Shown here: positions 1-5,751 of the stretch, piece by piece
How the letters are laid out: every line of letters starts with the position of its first letter
Numbering within the stretch: position 1 is the stretch's first letter
NCBI GenBank assembly: GCA_946408305.1
Contig: CAMJRQ010000086.1
Coordinates: 1-5,771 of the forward strand
Source: an uncultured Prevotellaceae bacterium
Lineage (GTDB): Bacteria; Bacteroidota; Bacteroidia; Bacteroidales; Bacteroidaceae
Direction of reading: 5' to 3'
Length of the DNA: 5,771 nt
The notes under the pieces: model-generated
Database searches by the model: none
Seen by the model: only the letters and a program-made list of their open reading frames with translations
What the model was told of the DNA's origin: nothing
Made by a program: the position numbers and the translations under genes

Positions 1-1
1 G

Positions 2-544
2 CTGCTCACAGAGCAGGAGAAGGCCTCGTTCGTGGAACCCAACTGGGTGGCCGTGGCACCCTTTGCCACCCACCGGGGGAAGATATATCCCACGGAGCAG
101 ATGGAGCAGGTCATTCGGCTCCTGACGCGCCGCACCGACCTGCGCCTCTTCCTCTTCGGTGCCGGTGCGGAGGAGAAGGCGGTGCTCGAGGAGTGGGCCT
201 CGTGCTATCCGCGCACCCTCTCCATGGCCGGCCGCTTCGAGGGACTGCACCAGGAGGCGGCGCTCATCTCCCACTGCCGCGTCATGCTCTCGATGGATTC
301 GGCCAACATGCACCTGGCCTCGCTGGTGGGAGTGCCCGTGGTGAGCCTGTGGGGAGCAACGCATCCCCGCGCCGGCTTTCTGGGCTACGGCCAGAAGGAG
401 GAGAACGCCGTGCAGCGCACCGACCTGCCCTGCCGCCCCTGCTCCATCTACGGGCAAACGCCGTGCCGATTTGACGACTATCGCTGCCTGGCGGGCATCG
501 CTCCGCAAACGGTGGCCGACAAGATAACCGAATTCTTGCTATGA
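2..544 (+). CDS. GT9 heptosyltransferase-like glycosyltransferase, C-terminal part (5' end outside window)
   Basis: This is the C-terminal half of a glycosyltransferase family 9 protein of the ADP-heptose:LPS heptosyltransferase type, a cytoplasmic GT-B enzyme that adds a sugar to the LPS core or a related glycolipid. The frame is open from base 2 with no start needed, so the gene continues upstream; the GTG at 32 is internal. The 180 visible residues contain the second Rossmann domain. It opens with VAVAPFATHRGKIYP, the strand and loop that begin the nucleotide-sugar-binding half. It continues with LFLFGAGAEE and the diagnostic MDSANMHLASLVGVPVVSLW, the GT9 donor-binding D-S-x-x-x-H-x-A signature. 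Near the end lies a four-cysteine pattern (C-x2-C-x7-C-x6-C, bases 431-487). The stop overlaps the next gene's ATG by four bases, giving translational coupling. The exact sugar and acceptor cannot be read from the sequence. Family assignment is firm. Confidence 0.93.
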   Translation: MLTEQEKASFVEPNWVAVAPFATHRGKIYPTEQMEQVIRLLTRRTDLRLFLFGAGAEEKAVLEEWASCYPRTLSMAGRFEGLHQEAALISHCRVMLSMDSANMHLASLVGVPVVSLWGATHPRAGFLGYGQKEENAVQRTDLPCRPCSIYGQTPCRFDDYRCLAGIAPQTVADKITEFLL

Positions 545-2505
545 AAAAATGCAATGGGCTGACAGAGGCCCTCCGATGGCCCGCCATCCTGCTGTGCAAC
601 CTGGCGCTGGTCTATGTGGTCTACTGGCTGTGCCGGCTCATCTATTGGGCCGAGAACCGTTCGGTGCTGGCCGAGTTCTGGAGCAGCAATTCGTGGAAAG
701 ACATCTTCGAGGGATCCTGGATGTTCGACACCTCGGCCATTCTCTACACCAATGCGCTCTACGCCCTGCTCATCCTGCTCCCCCTGCCGTGGCGCGAGAG
801 CCGCTGGTGGCAGACGTTGGCCCGATGGCTCTTCCTGCTGACGAACGGACTGGCTGTGGTCATCAACCTGATGGATGCTGCCTACTTCCCCTACACGGGA
901 CGCCGCACCACCACCACCGTCTTCCGCGAGTTTGCCCACGAGAGCAACCTGGGCGGAGTCTTCGGCACCGAACTGCTGCGCCACTGGTATCTGGTGGTGG
1001 CCGCCGTGCTGCTCATCGGGCTGCTGTGGTGCGGCTATCGGACGGCCGGAAAACGTTCGTCGGGCGGACTGGGATTCTATGCCGTCGGGCTGCTGTGCCT
1101 GGTGGGTTTCGTCCCGTTCTGCGTCTTCGGCATGCGCGGCGGAATGACCACCGCCGTCCGGCCCATCACGATTTCCAACGCCAACCAGTATGTGGCCCAC
1201 CCCTCCGAGGCCGCCGTCATCCTGAACACACCCTTCTCGCTCATCCGCACCATCGGCAAGTCGGTCTTCACGACGCCCTCTTACTTTCCCGACGACGCCC
1301 AGATGGAGGCTGTCTATACCCCCTTGCATCACCCGGCCGACTCGCTCGGCTTCAAGCCCCACAACGTGGTGGTGCTCATCGTGGAGAGCTTCGGACGCGA
1401 ATACATTGGAGCCCTGAACGAGACGCTCGAGGACGGGCACTACCGGGGCTACACACCCTTTGTCGATGAGCTTTGCCGGCAGAGCGCCACCTTCCAATGG
1501 AGTTTCTGCAACGGGCGCAAGAGCATCGACGGCATGCCCAGCATCCTCTCGGGCATCCCCATGTTCGTGGAGCCCTTCTTCCTGACCCCGGCCTCGATGA
1601 ACGAGCTTGGCGGACTGGCCCAGGCGCTCGGCGAGAAAGGCTACGAGAGCGCCTTCTTCCACGGAGCGCAGAACGGCTCGATGGGCTTCCAGGCCTTTGC
1701 TCGCAAGACGGGGTTCCAGCATTACTACGGCCGAACCGAATACAATGCCGACCCCAATTTCCAGGGCGACCGCGACTTCGACGGCATGTGGGCCATCTGG
1801 GACGAGCCCTTCCTGCAGTTCTTTGCCCAGCGCATGACGAGCGACCTCCGCGAGCCCTTCCTCTCGGCTGTCTTCACGGCCAGCAGTCACCATCCCTACC
1901 AGATTCCGCCGGCCTATCGCGACACCTTCCCCGAGGAGAACCTGGTCATCCACAAGTGCATCCGCTATACCGACCATTCGCTGCGGCGCTTCTTTGAGAC
2001 GGCCCGCCGCCAGCCGTGGTTCGACCGCACGCTCTTCGTGCTCACCTCGGACCACACCAACCTCAGCGACCACGCTTTCTATCAGACCGACATTGGCGGC
2101 TTCTGCTCGCCCATCTTGTTCTACGACCCCTCGGGACAGCTCCTGCAGCCCGGACGGCGCGAAGGCATTGCACAGCAGACCGACATCATGCCCAGCCTGC
2201 TCGGGCTGCTGGGCTACGATCGCCCCTATCTGGCCTTTGGCTGCGACCTCTTCCACACCGAGCCCGACAGCACCTGGGCCGTGAACTATCTGGGCGGCAT
2301 CTATCAGTATGCGCGCCACGGCCTCTTGCTCCAGATGGACGGCCAGACGGGCCAGACGCGTGCCCTCTACGAGCTTTCCGACAGCCTTCTGCAGCACGAC
2401 GTACAGGGCACTCGCCCCGAGCAGGCGCAGATGGAACGCCAGCTGAAAGCCATCGTCCAGCAATACATGAGCCGTATGAACGAAGACCGTCTGACGGCCA
2501 AATGA
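541..2505 (+). CDS. LtaS-like membrane sulfatase-fold protein (probable phospho-alcohol transferase)
   Basis: This 654-residue protein has the lipoteichoic-acid-synthase layout. Five membrane helices lie at about 14-36, 65-84, 95-114, 148-166 and 178-198, followed by a linker and an extracytoplasmic alkaline-phosphatase/sulfatase-fold domain from about 274 to 575. Visible active-site elements are VVVLIVESFG (metal-ligand Glu282), NGRKSIDGMPSILSGIP (candidate nucleophile Ser328), SSHHPY (His450, matching LtaS His416) and TSDHTN (metal ligands Asp504/His505). The Glu282-Ser328 spacing of 46 is close to the 45 between Glu255 and Thr300 in Staphylococcus aureus LtaS. Relatives move phosphoglycerol or phosphoethanolamine from a phospholipid to a glycan or lipid outside the inner membrane. 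The LPS-type neighbours suggest such a head-group transfer here, but donor and acceptor are inferred. The ATG at 541 sits in an ATGA overlap with the GT9 gene and gives the expected short cytoplasmic tail before helix 1; no Shine-Dalgarno sequence is seen. A plain hydrolytic sulfatase is less likely because the CxPxR sulfatase signature is absent. Confidence 0.9.
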   Translation: MKKCNGLTEALRWPAILLCNLALVYVVYWLCRLIYWAENRSVLAEFWSSNSWKDIFEGSWMFDTSAILYTNALYALLILLPLPWRESRWWQTLARWLFLLTNGLAVVINLMDAAYFPYTGRRTTTTVFREFAHESNLGGVFGTELLRHWYLVVAAVLLIGLLWCGYRTAGKRSSGGLGFYAVGLLCLVGFVPFCVFGMRGGMTTAVRPITISNANQYVAHPSEAAVILNTPFSLIRTIGKSVFTTPSYFPDDAQMEAVYTPLHHPADSLGFKPHNVVVLIVESFGREYIGALNETLEDGHYRGYTPFVDELCRQSATFQWSFCNGRKSIDGMPSILSGIPMFVEPFFLTPASMNELGGLAQALGEKGYESAFFHGAQNGSMGFQAFARKTGFQHYYGRTEYNADPNFQGDRDFDGMWAIWDEPFLQFFAQRMTSDLREPFLSAVFTASSHHPYQIPPAYRDTFPEENLVIHKCIRYTDHSLRRFFETARRQPWFDRTLFVLTSDHTNLSDHAFYQTDIGGFCSPILFYDPSGQLLQPGRREGIAQQTDIMPSLLGLLGYDRPYLAFGCDLFHTEPDSTWAVNYLGGIYQYARHGLLLQMDGQTGQTRALYELSDSLLQHDVQGTRPEQAQMERQLKAIVQQYMSRMNEDRLTAK

Positions 2506-4502
2506 ATCCCCCAAAGATGAGCTCCGCGATGATGAACAAGCAGCATAGAATCCTCTGGCTCGATGCCACCAAGGCCTTTGCCATAGTGTGCGTGGTGCTG
2601 GGCCACGTGATTATGTGGACTTTCCCCGGCGACCCCTACCACGACAATCGCGCCTTTTGCTTCCTCTATGCCTTCCACATGCCGCTCTTCATGGCCGTGA
2701 GCGGCTATTTCATCGAGCGGCTGTTGAGCCTTTCCCCGCTGGTGTTCCTGCATCGGAAGTTTGTCCAGCTCTTGCTTCCCGTGCTCGCTTTCTCGGCGGT
2801 CTATCTGAGCCTGCGCTGGCTGCTTGTGGCTCCGCCGCAGCATTTCTGGAAGGAGACGATGGACTATCTGGGTGGTGGCGACCTGTGGTTCCTGAAGTAT
2901 CTCTTTGTCGACCTCTGCGTCATCTATGCCTCCAAGCGTCTCTTGCGGCACGATGCGCTGGCCCTTCTGCCCACCGTCGCGCTCTTCTTCCTGACGCGCG
3001 CCGGGATGTTCCGCCTCTTGCCCTATCTCTGGCTGGGCTATTTCCTACATAAGCACCAGTCGCGCTGGAGTGCCCGTCTGCCGCTCGTAGCGCTGCTCAG
3101 CCTCGTCGCCTTTGCCCTGAGCCTCTACTTTTGGCGCGGCGACTACGATGCTCCGCTGCGTTTCCTGGTGTTGCATCGGCCGGTGCATTTCGATGCGGCC
3201 AACACGTGGGCCGTCTTCGTCCGCCTTGCGGTGGGCCTTTCGGGCAGCCTGTTCTTCCTGAGTTTGTTCCGGATGAGCGAAGGCTTCCTTGCCCGCCGAG
3301 CCTCCCGCCTCTGTTCCGCCCTGGGGCAGAGCACCCTCGGAATCTATGCCTTGCAGCTCTATCTGCTGGAGCGACTTCTTGGGCATCACTTCGAGCTGAA
3401 GCTCAGTGGCCCCACTGCTCTGCCCCTGCAGCTGCTCATCGCAGCCGCCGTCGTGCTGGTGTGCTACGGGCTGTGCGTTTTGCTGCGTCGCCATCGGCTC
3501 ACCAATCTGCTCTTCCTCGGTTCGCAGCCCCGGCCCGAGGCGCAGACCGTGGGTCATTTGGCACCCCTCTCGGCCTGGCAGGAGGGAGCCTACGAGTTCC
3601 TCTTCGGCTTCGTCTATTTCATCTCGCTCTTCCCCCTGCGCCTGCTCTATCTGCTCTCCGACGTCCTCTACGTGGTGGTCTATCATCTGGTGCGTTACCG
3701 CCGCCGCATGGTGCGCCGCCACCTGGCCGACAGCTTTCCGGAGAAGGACGAGGCGGAGCGCCGTCGCATCGAGCGTCGTTTCTATCGCTGGTTCTGCGAC
3801 TATATCGTGGAGTCGCTCAAACTCTTCAGCATGAGCCCCGAGGAGATGAGCCGCCGCATGGTGTTCAAGAATGCCGCCCAGATGGAAGAAATCGTCGCCC
3901 GCGGCCAGGGCATTGCGCTCTATCTGGGGCACTATTGCAACTGGGAATGGGTCTCCAGCATTCCGCTCTACGTGAAGGGGCGCTACGCCGGTTCCCAGGT
4001 CTATCATGTGCTGGAGAACCCCGTCATGGACCGCCTGATGCTCTGTGCACGGCACCGGATGGGCCCCGACAACGTGCCGATGGCCAACGTCCTGCGCTAC
4101 ATCGTGGAGAACCGCCGCGAGGGCATTCCCGTGGTGATGGGATTCATTGCCGACCAGGTGCCTTTCTGGAACAACATCGGCGACTGGCTCACCTTCCTGA
4201 ACCACCCCGACACGCCTGTGCTCACCGGCACCGAGCGTGTGGCCCGCCGCTTCGGCATGGCCTGTGTCTACATCGACATCCGCCGCCTGCGCCGCGGCTA
4301 TTACGAGGCCGAGTTCCAGCTCCTTACCGATCGCCCCGCCGAGACGCCCGAGCTGAGCATCACGCACGAATACTTTGCCCGCCTCGAGCAGACCATCCGC
4401 CGGCAGCCCCACCTGTGGCTCTGGACGCACAACCGCTGGAAGCGCACCCGCCAGCAGTACGACAGCATGATTGACCCCCAGACGGGCAACCTGAGGTTCT
4501 GA
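2502..4502 (+). CDS. Acyltransferase-3 / LpxL (HtrB)-type late acyltransferase fusion protein
   Basis: This 666-residue protein carries two unrelated acyltransferase domains. Residues 15-340 are an acyltransferase-3 (AT3) membrane domain with about ten hydrophobic helices. Its hallmarks are RILWLDATKAFAI, VLGHV (His35, the family's catalytic-type His), FHMPLFMAVSGY (59-69), GDLWFLKYLF (126-135) and LGQSTLGIYALQ (274-285). AT3 proteins O-acylate surface sugars. A short linker (about 341-360) leads to an LpxL/HtrB-like domain. That domain has a membrane-anchoring segment at 366-395, the basic stretch YRRRMVRRHL, FCDYIVES, the HX4E motif GHYCNWEW (His477/Glu482), FIADQVPFW (548-556), LTGTERVARRFG (574-585) and a closing LWLWTHNRWKR. 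LpxL enzymes add secondary acyl chains to lipid A at the inner face of the inner membrane. I chose the ATG at 2502 because it overlaps the upstream stop as ATGA, as at the previous junction; ATGs at 2517, 2529 and 2532 would remove only 5-10 residues. An open frame upstream to 2016 is an out-of-frame shadow of the previous gene. Domain calls are firm; substrates and pairing logic are inferred. Confidence 0.92.
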   Translation: MNPPKMSSAMMNKQHRILWLDATKAFAIVCVVLGHVIMWTFPGDPYHDNRAFCFLYAFHMPLFMAVSGYFIERLLSLSPLVFLHRKFVQLLLPVLAFSAVYLSLRWLLVAPPQHFWKETMDYLGGGDLWFLKYLFVDLCVIYASKRLLRHDALALLPTVALFFLTRAGMFRLLPYLWLGYFLHKHQSRWSARLPLVALLSLVAFALSLYFWRGDYDAPLRFLVLHRPVHFDAANTWAVFVRLAVGLSGSLFFLSLFRMSEGFLARRASRLCSALGQSTLGIYALQLYLLERLLGHHFELKLSGPTALPLQLLIAAAVVLVCYGLCVLLRRHRLTNLLFLGSQPRPEAQTVGHLAPLSAWQEGAYEFLFGFVYFISLFPLRLLYLLSDVLYVVVYHLVRYRRRMVRRHLADSFPEKDEAERRRIERRFYRWFCDYIVESLKLFSMSPEEMSRRMVFKNAAQMEEIVARGQGIALYLGHYCNWEWVSSIPLYVKGRYAGSQVYHVLENPVMDRLMLCARHRMGPDNVPMANVLRYIVENRREGIPVVMGFIADQVPFWNNIGDWLTFLNHPDTPVLTGTERVARRFGMACVYIDIRRLRRGYYEAEFQLLTDRPAETPELSITHEYFARLEQTIRRQPHLWLWTHNRWKRTRQQYDSMIDPQTGNLRF

Positions 4503-4508
4503 ATTAAG

Positions 4509-4550
4509 CCCCCTCCGAGACCCCCTCCCGGCCTCCCCGAGGGGGAGGAG
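4509..4550. repeat. C-rich direct repeat plus perfect hairpin in the intergenic gap
   Basis: Two copies of CCCCCTCC lie 12 bases apart (4509-4516 and 4521-4528). They are followed by a perfect 7-bp inverted repeat, CCTCCCC at 4532-4538 and GGGGAGG at 4542-4548, with the three-base loop GAG. The composition (C-rich, then G-rich) differs from the flanking genes and resembles short dispersed intergenic repeats I recall in Bacteroidales genomes. No T-run follows the stem on either strand, so it is not a standard intrinsic terminator, although the hairpin could still protect or punctuate the transcript after the fusion gene. Confidence 0.6.
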
Positions 4551-4572
4551 AAAGAGAATCCCCAAATCGCAA

Positions 4573-4602
4573 ATAAATTGTAAATCCGTAAATTGTAAAT
4601 TG
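4573..4602 (+). repeat. GTAAAT repeat tract running into a TTG start codon
   Basis: This is an abruptly A+T-rich stretch inside a G+C-rich region. GTAAAT occurs three times (4580-4585, 4588-4593, 4595-4600), and ATTGTAAAT is an exact 9-bp direct repeat at 4577-4585 and 4592-4600. The last copy's final T is the first base of the TTG start of the next gene. Unstructured A-rich leaders favour initiation in Bacteroidetes, where Shine-Dalgarno pairing is weak, so the tract probably serves as the ribosome-loading region. No TAnnTTTG promoter element is visible in 4503-4599. Confidence 0.55.
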
Positions 4603-5433
4603 AAACACACGCTCTTCGTCCACGACCGCGGCCAGATGTGCAACAACATCCTCCAGTATGCCCATCTCTACGCCTGGGCCCGCCACAACGGATGCCGGGC
4701 GCTCTCCATGCGCTTTGCCTACAAGTATCCGTATTTCCACATCTGCCACACCCGCGGCCACCATTTCCTGGTCTATCTCCTGGCCAAAGCAGCGGCCAAG
4801 CTGAAGCTCCTGCCCACCGTGGATTTCGACATCGAGCCACAGCCCGACGAGCAGGGCATGGACCGTCTGCTGCGCCGCCATCGGCTCGCCTGGGTGGACG
4901 GGTGGCGCGTTCATTTCTACGACCTCTTCCTCCGTTATCGCGAAGAGATTGGTGGCCTCTTCGAGTTCCTGCCCTCCGTGGAGCAGGCGGCGCGCCAACG
5001 CATGGCTCCCTGGCTCGGGAGCGACGGTGTGCTGCTCCTGGGTGTGCACATCCGGCGAGGCGACTATGCGCGGTTCTACGGTGGACGCTTCTTCTACGAC
5101 GACGCGACGATGCAGCGCTTCATCCGTCAGTTCCGAGCCCTCCACCCAGGCCCCAGGCTGGTGGTCTTTGTCTGTGGCAACGACCCGCAGCTCGACGCCG
5201 AGAGCTACCGCCGGGCCGTGCCCGAGGCCGAGTTCGTCTTTCCGAAGGGCAATCCGGGCGAGGACCTCTGCGTGCTCTCGCATTGCCATTTCCTGATGGG
5301 CCCGCCCAGCACCTTCTCGCTCGTGGCCTCGATGTATCACGACGTGCCTCTCTGCTGGATAGACGATGCCCAGGCCACGCTCGACGCACAGTCGTTCAGG
5401 CCCTTCGAACAGCTCTTCCGCGAGATACGCTGA
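4600..5433 (+). CDS. GT11-like glycosyltransferase (alpha-1,2-fucosyltransferase family, divergent)
   Basis: This 277-residue, probably cytoplasmic glycosyltransferase resembles the GT11 fucosyltransferase family. An N-terminal strand and loop, LFVHDRGQMCNNILQYAH, matches the family's G-x-x-x-N-x-x-x-Q-Y-A donor-site start. HIRRGDY at 150-156 is the GDP-fucose-binding HxRRGDY motif. A C-terminal DLCVLSHCHFLMGPPSTFS (222-240) matches the D-L-x-x-x-S-x-C-x-x-x-I...STFSWW block, with LV in place of WW. Length is about that of bacterial GT11 enzymes. The start is inferred: TTG at 4600 is the only ATG/GTG/TTG codon between the in-frame stop at 4492-4494 and ATG 4636, and the latter would delete the conserved N-terminal strand. 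The gene lies 97 bases past the fusion gene across a repeat-filled gap, so co-transcription is possible but not shown. It would add fucose or a related deoxysugar to a surface glycan; donor and acceptor are not proven. A GT11-fold enzyme with another sugar donor is the main alternative. Confidence 0.82.
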   Translation: MKHTLFVHDRGQMCNNILQYAHLYAWARHNGCRALSMRFAYKYPYFHICHTRGHHFLVYLLAKAAAKLKLLPTVDFDIEPQPDEQGMDRLLRRHRLAWVDGWRVHFYDLFLRYREEIGGLFEFLPSVEQAARQRMAPWLGSDGVLLLGVHIRRGDYARFYGGRFFYDDATMQRFIRQFRALHPGPRLVVFVCGNDPQLDAESYRRAVPEAEFVFPKGNPGEDLCVLSHCHFLMGPPSTFSLVASMYHDVPLCWIDDAQATLDAQSFRPFEQLFREIR

Positions 5434-5449
5434 GGGGCGGGGTAGGGCA

Positions 5450-5500
5450 GAGGCCAGTGCGGCACGCGCGGCCTCCCGAAAAAGCCTTAAGGGTTTCGGG
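5450..5500 (+). other. Two adjacent hairpins just after the GT11-like gene (possible transcript 3' end)
   Basis: The first stem pairs GAGGCC (5450-5455) with GGCCTC (5470-5475) around a 14-base loop. The second pairs CCCGAAA (5475-5481) with TTTCGGG (5494-5500) around a 12-base loop that contains the palindrome CCTTAAGG (5485-5492). They share base 5475, so they are alternatives or must trim one pair. The first begins 17 bases past the stop codon, where a terminator would be expected, but the sequence after the second is GAAAAAGGG and has no T-run. A factor-assisted or RNA-stabilising role is therefore more likely than an intrinsic terminator. Confidence 0.35.
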
Positions 5501-5506
5501 GAAAAA

Positions 5507-5533
5507 GGGTTAACCCAAATCGGTCGTTAGACC
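5507..5533. repeat. GGGTTAACCC palindrome and adjacent small inverted repeat
   Basis: GGGTTAACCC at 5507-5516 is a perfect 10-bp palindrome. Six bases later, GGTC (5522-5525) and GACC (5530-5533) form a second inverted repeat around GTTA. Perfect palindromes with no loop suit a dimeric DNA-binding protein or the edge of a repeat element better than an RNA hairpin. No binding protein is indicated by the neighbours. Confidence 0.4.
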
Positions 5534-5585
5534 ATTTTAGGGCGTTTCTGCGCAAATTCTCCCCTCAGTCCTTCGGACAGCCTTG

Positions 5586-5618
5586 CCCTCCGTCGCTACG
5601 CTTTCAGCCCCTCCGTCG
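5586..5618. repeat. CCCTCCGTCG 10-bp direct repeat
   Basis: CCCTCCGTCG occurs at 5586-5595 and 5609-5618. The related GGACAG occurs at 5575-5580 and 5618-5623, so two similar blocks sit side by side (one ending TTCGGACAG, the other GTCGGACAG). This suggests an internal duplication or a modular dispersed repeat. Confidence 0.5.
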
Positions 5619-5633
5619 GACAGAGCACTGTCC
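5618..5633. repeat. Perfect 6-bp stem with AGCA loop
   Basis: GGACAG (5618-5623) pairs with CTGTCC (5628-5633) around the four-base loop AGCA. It directly follows the second CCCTCCGTCG copy and precedes the larger nested structure. It is a stable stem on either strand and has no T-run after it. Confidence 0.5.
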
Positions 5634-5637
5634 TCCC

Positions 5638-5688
5638 CAGATTGTCACACGATTCCACATTTAGTGGAATCTCTGCGGCGCCAATCTG
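5638..5688. repeat. Nested inverted repeats (7-bp outer, 8-bp inner stem)
   Basis: The outer arms CAGATTG (5638-5644) and CAATCTG (5682-5688) enclose a perfect inner hairpin, GATTCCAC (5651-5658) and GTGGAATC (5664-5671), with the five-base loop ATTTA. Six bases (TCACAC) and ten bases (TCTGCGGCGC) form the two sides of the internal loop. Both stems are perfect, which is unlikely for random intergenic DNA and fits a folded RNA element or the core of a palindromic repeat. The strand in use is unknown. Confidence 0.55.
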
Positions 5689-5691
5689 CCC

Positions 5692-5718
5692 CAATCGCTA
5701 ACGCCCGACTTGCGATTG
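5692..5718. repeat. 7-bp inverted repeat next to the nested stems
   Basis: CAATCGC (5692-5698) and GCGATTG (5712-5718) pair perfectly around a 13-base loop. The stem begins four bases after the outer arm of the preceding nested structure, so the two would stack side by side in an RNA. Confidence 0.45.
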
Positions 5719-5751
5719 CCCTCTGCAAGGGGAGCAGCTTTGCGTCATCAA

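Noticed and set aside
2016..2501. Upstream extension of the fusion protein by 162 residues
   Set aside because: This part is out of frame with, and fully inside, the LtaS-like gene, and its translation is Arg/Pro/His-rich shadow sequence. The ATGA overlap at 2502 gives a normal AT3 N-terminus.
478..2514. Open frame of 678 codons on the minus strand opposite the LtaS-like gene
   Set aside because: Its translation is low-complexity-like, rich in His, Gln, Gly, Glu and Val with no recognisable domain. It is the usual antisense shadow of a G+C-rich gene; the plus strand carries clear family motifs.
3549..4502. Separate lpxL gene starting at GTG 3549
   Set aside because: There is no stop codon between the AT3 domain and this point, so the two are one frame. 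An additional internal start cannot be excluded but has no support.
4532..4560. Intrinsic terminator after the fusion gene
   Set aside because: The stem is good, but the following bases are AGGAGAAAG rather than a T-run, and the other strand has none either.
4573..4602. CRISPR-like or iteron array
   Set aside because: Only three copies of a six-base unit are present, with uneven spacing of 8 and 7 bases and no spacers or nearby cas or rep gene.
3045..4649. Open frame of 534 codons on the minus strand opposite the fusion gene
   Set aside because: It has the same antisense composition with no motif, and it runs through the repeat-filled gap. The plus strand encodes a complete LpxL domain here.
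4504..5340. Open frame of 278 codons on the minus strand opposite the GT11-like gene
   Set aside because: It has no recognisable motif, and its C-terminal end is translated repeat sequence. The plus strand has HIRRGDY and other family blocks.
4636..5433. ATG at 4636 as the start of the GT11-like gene
   Set aside because: It would remove the first strand and the conserved Gly of the donor-site loop; TTG at 4600 keeps both.
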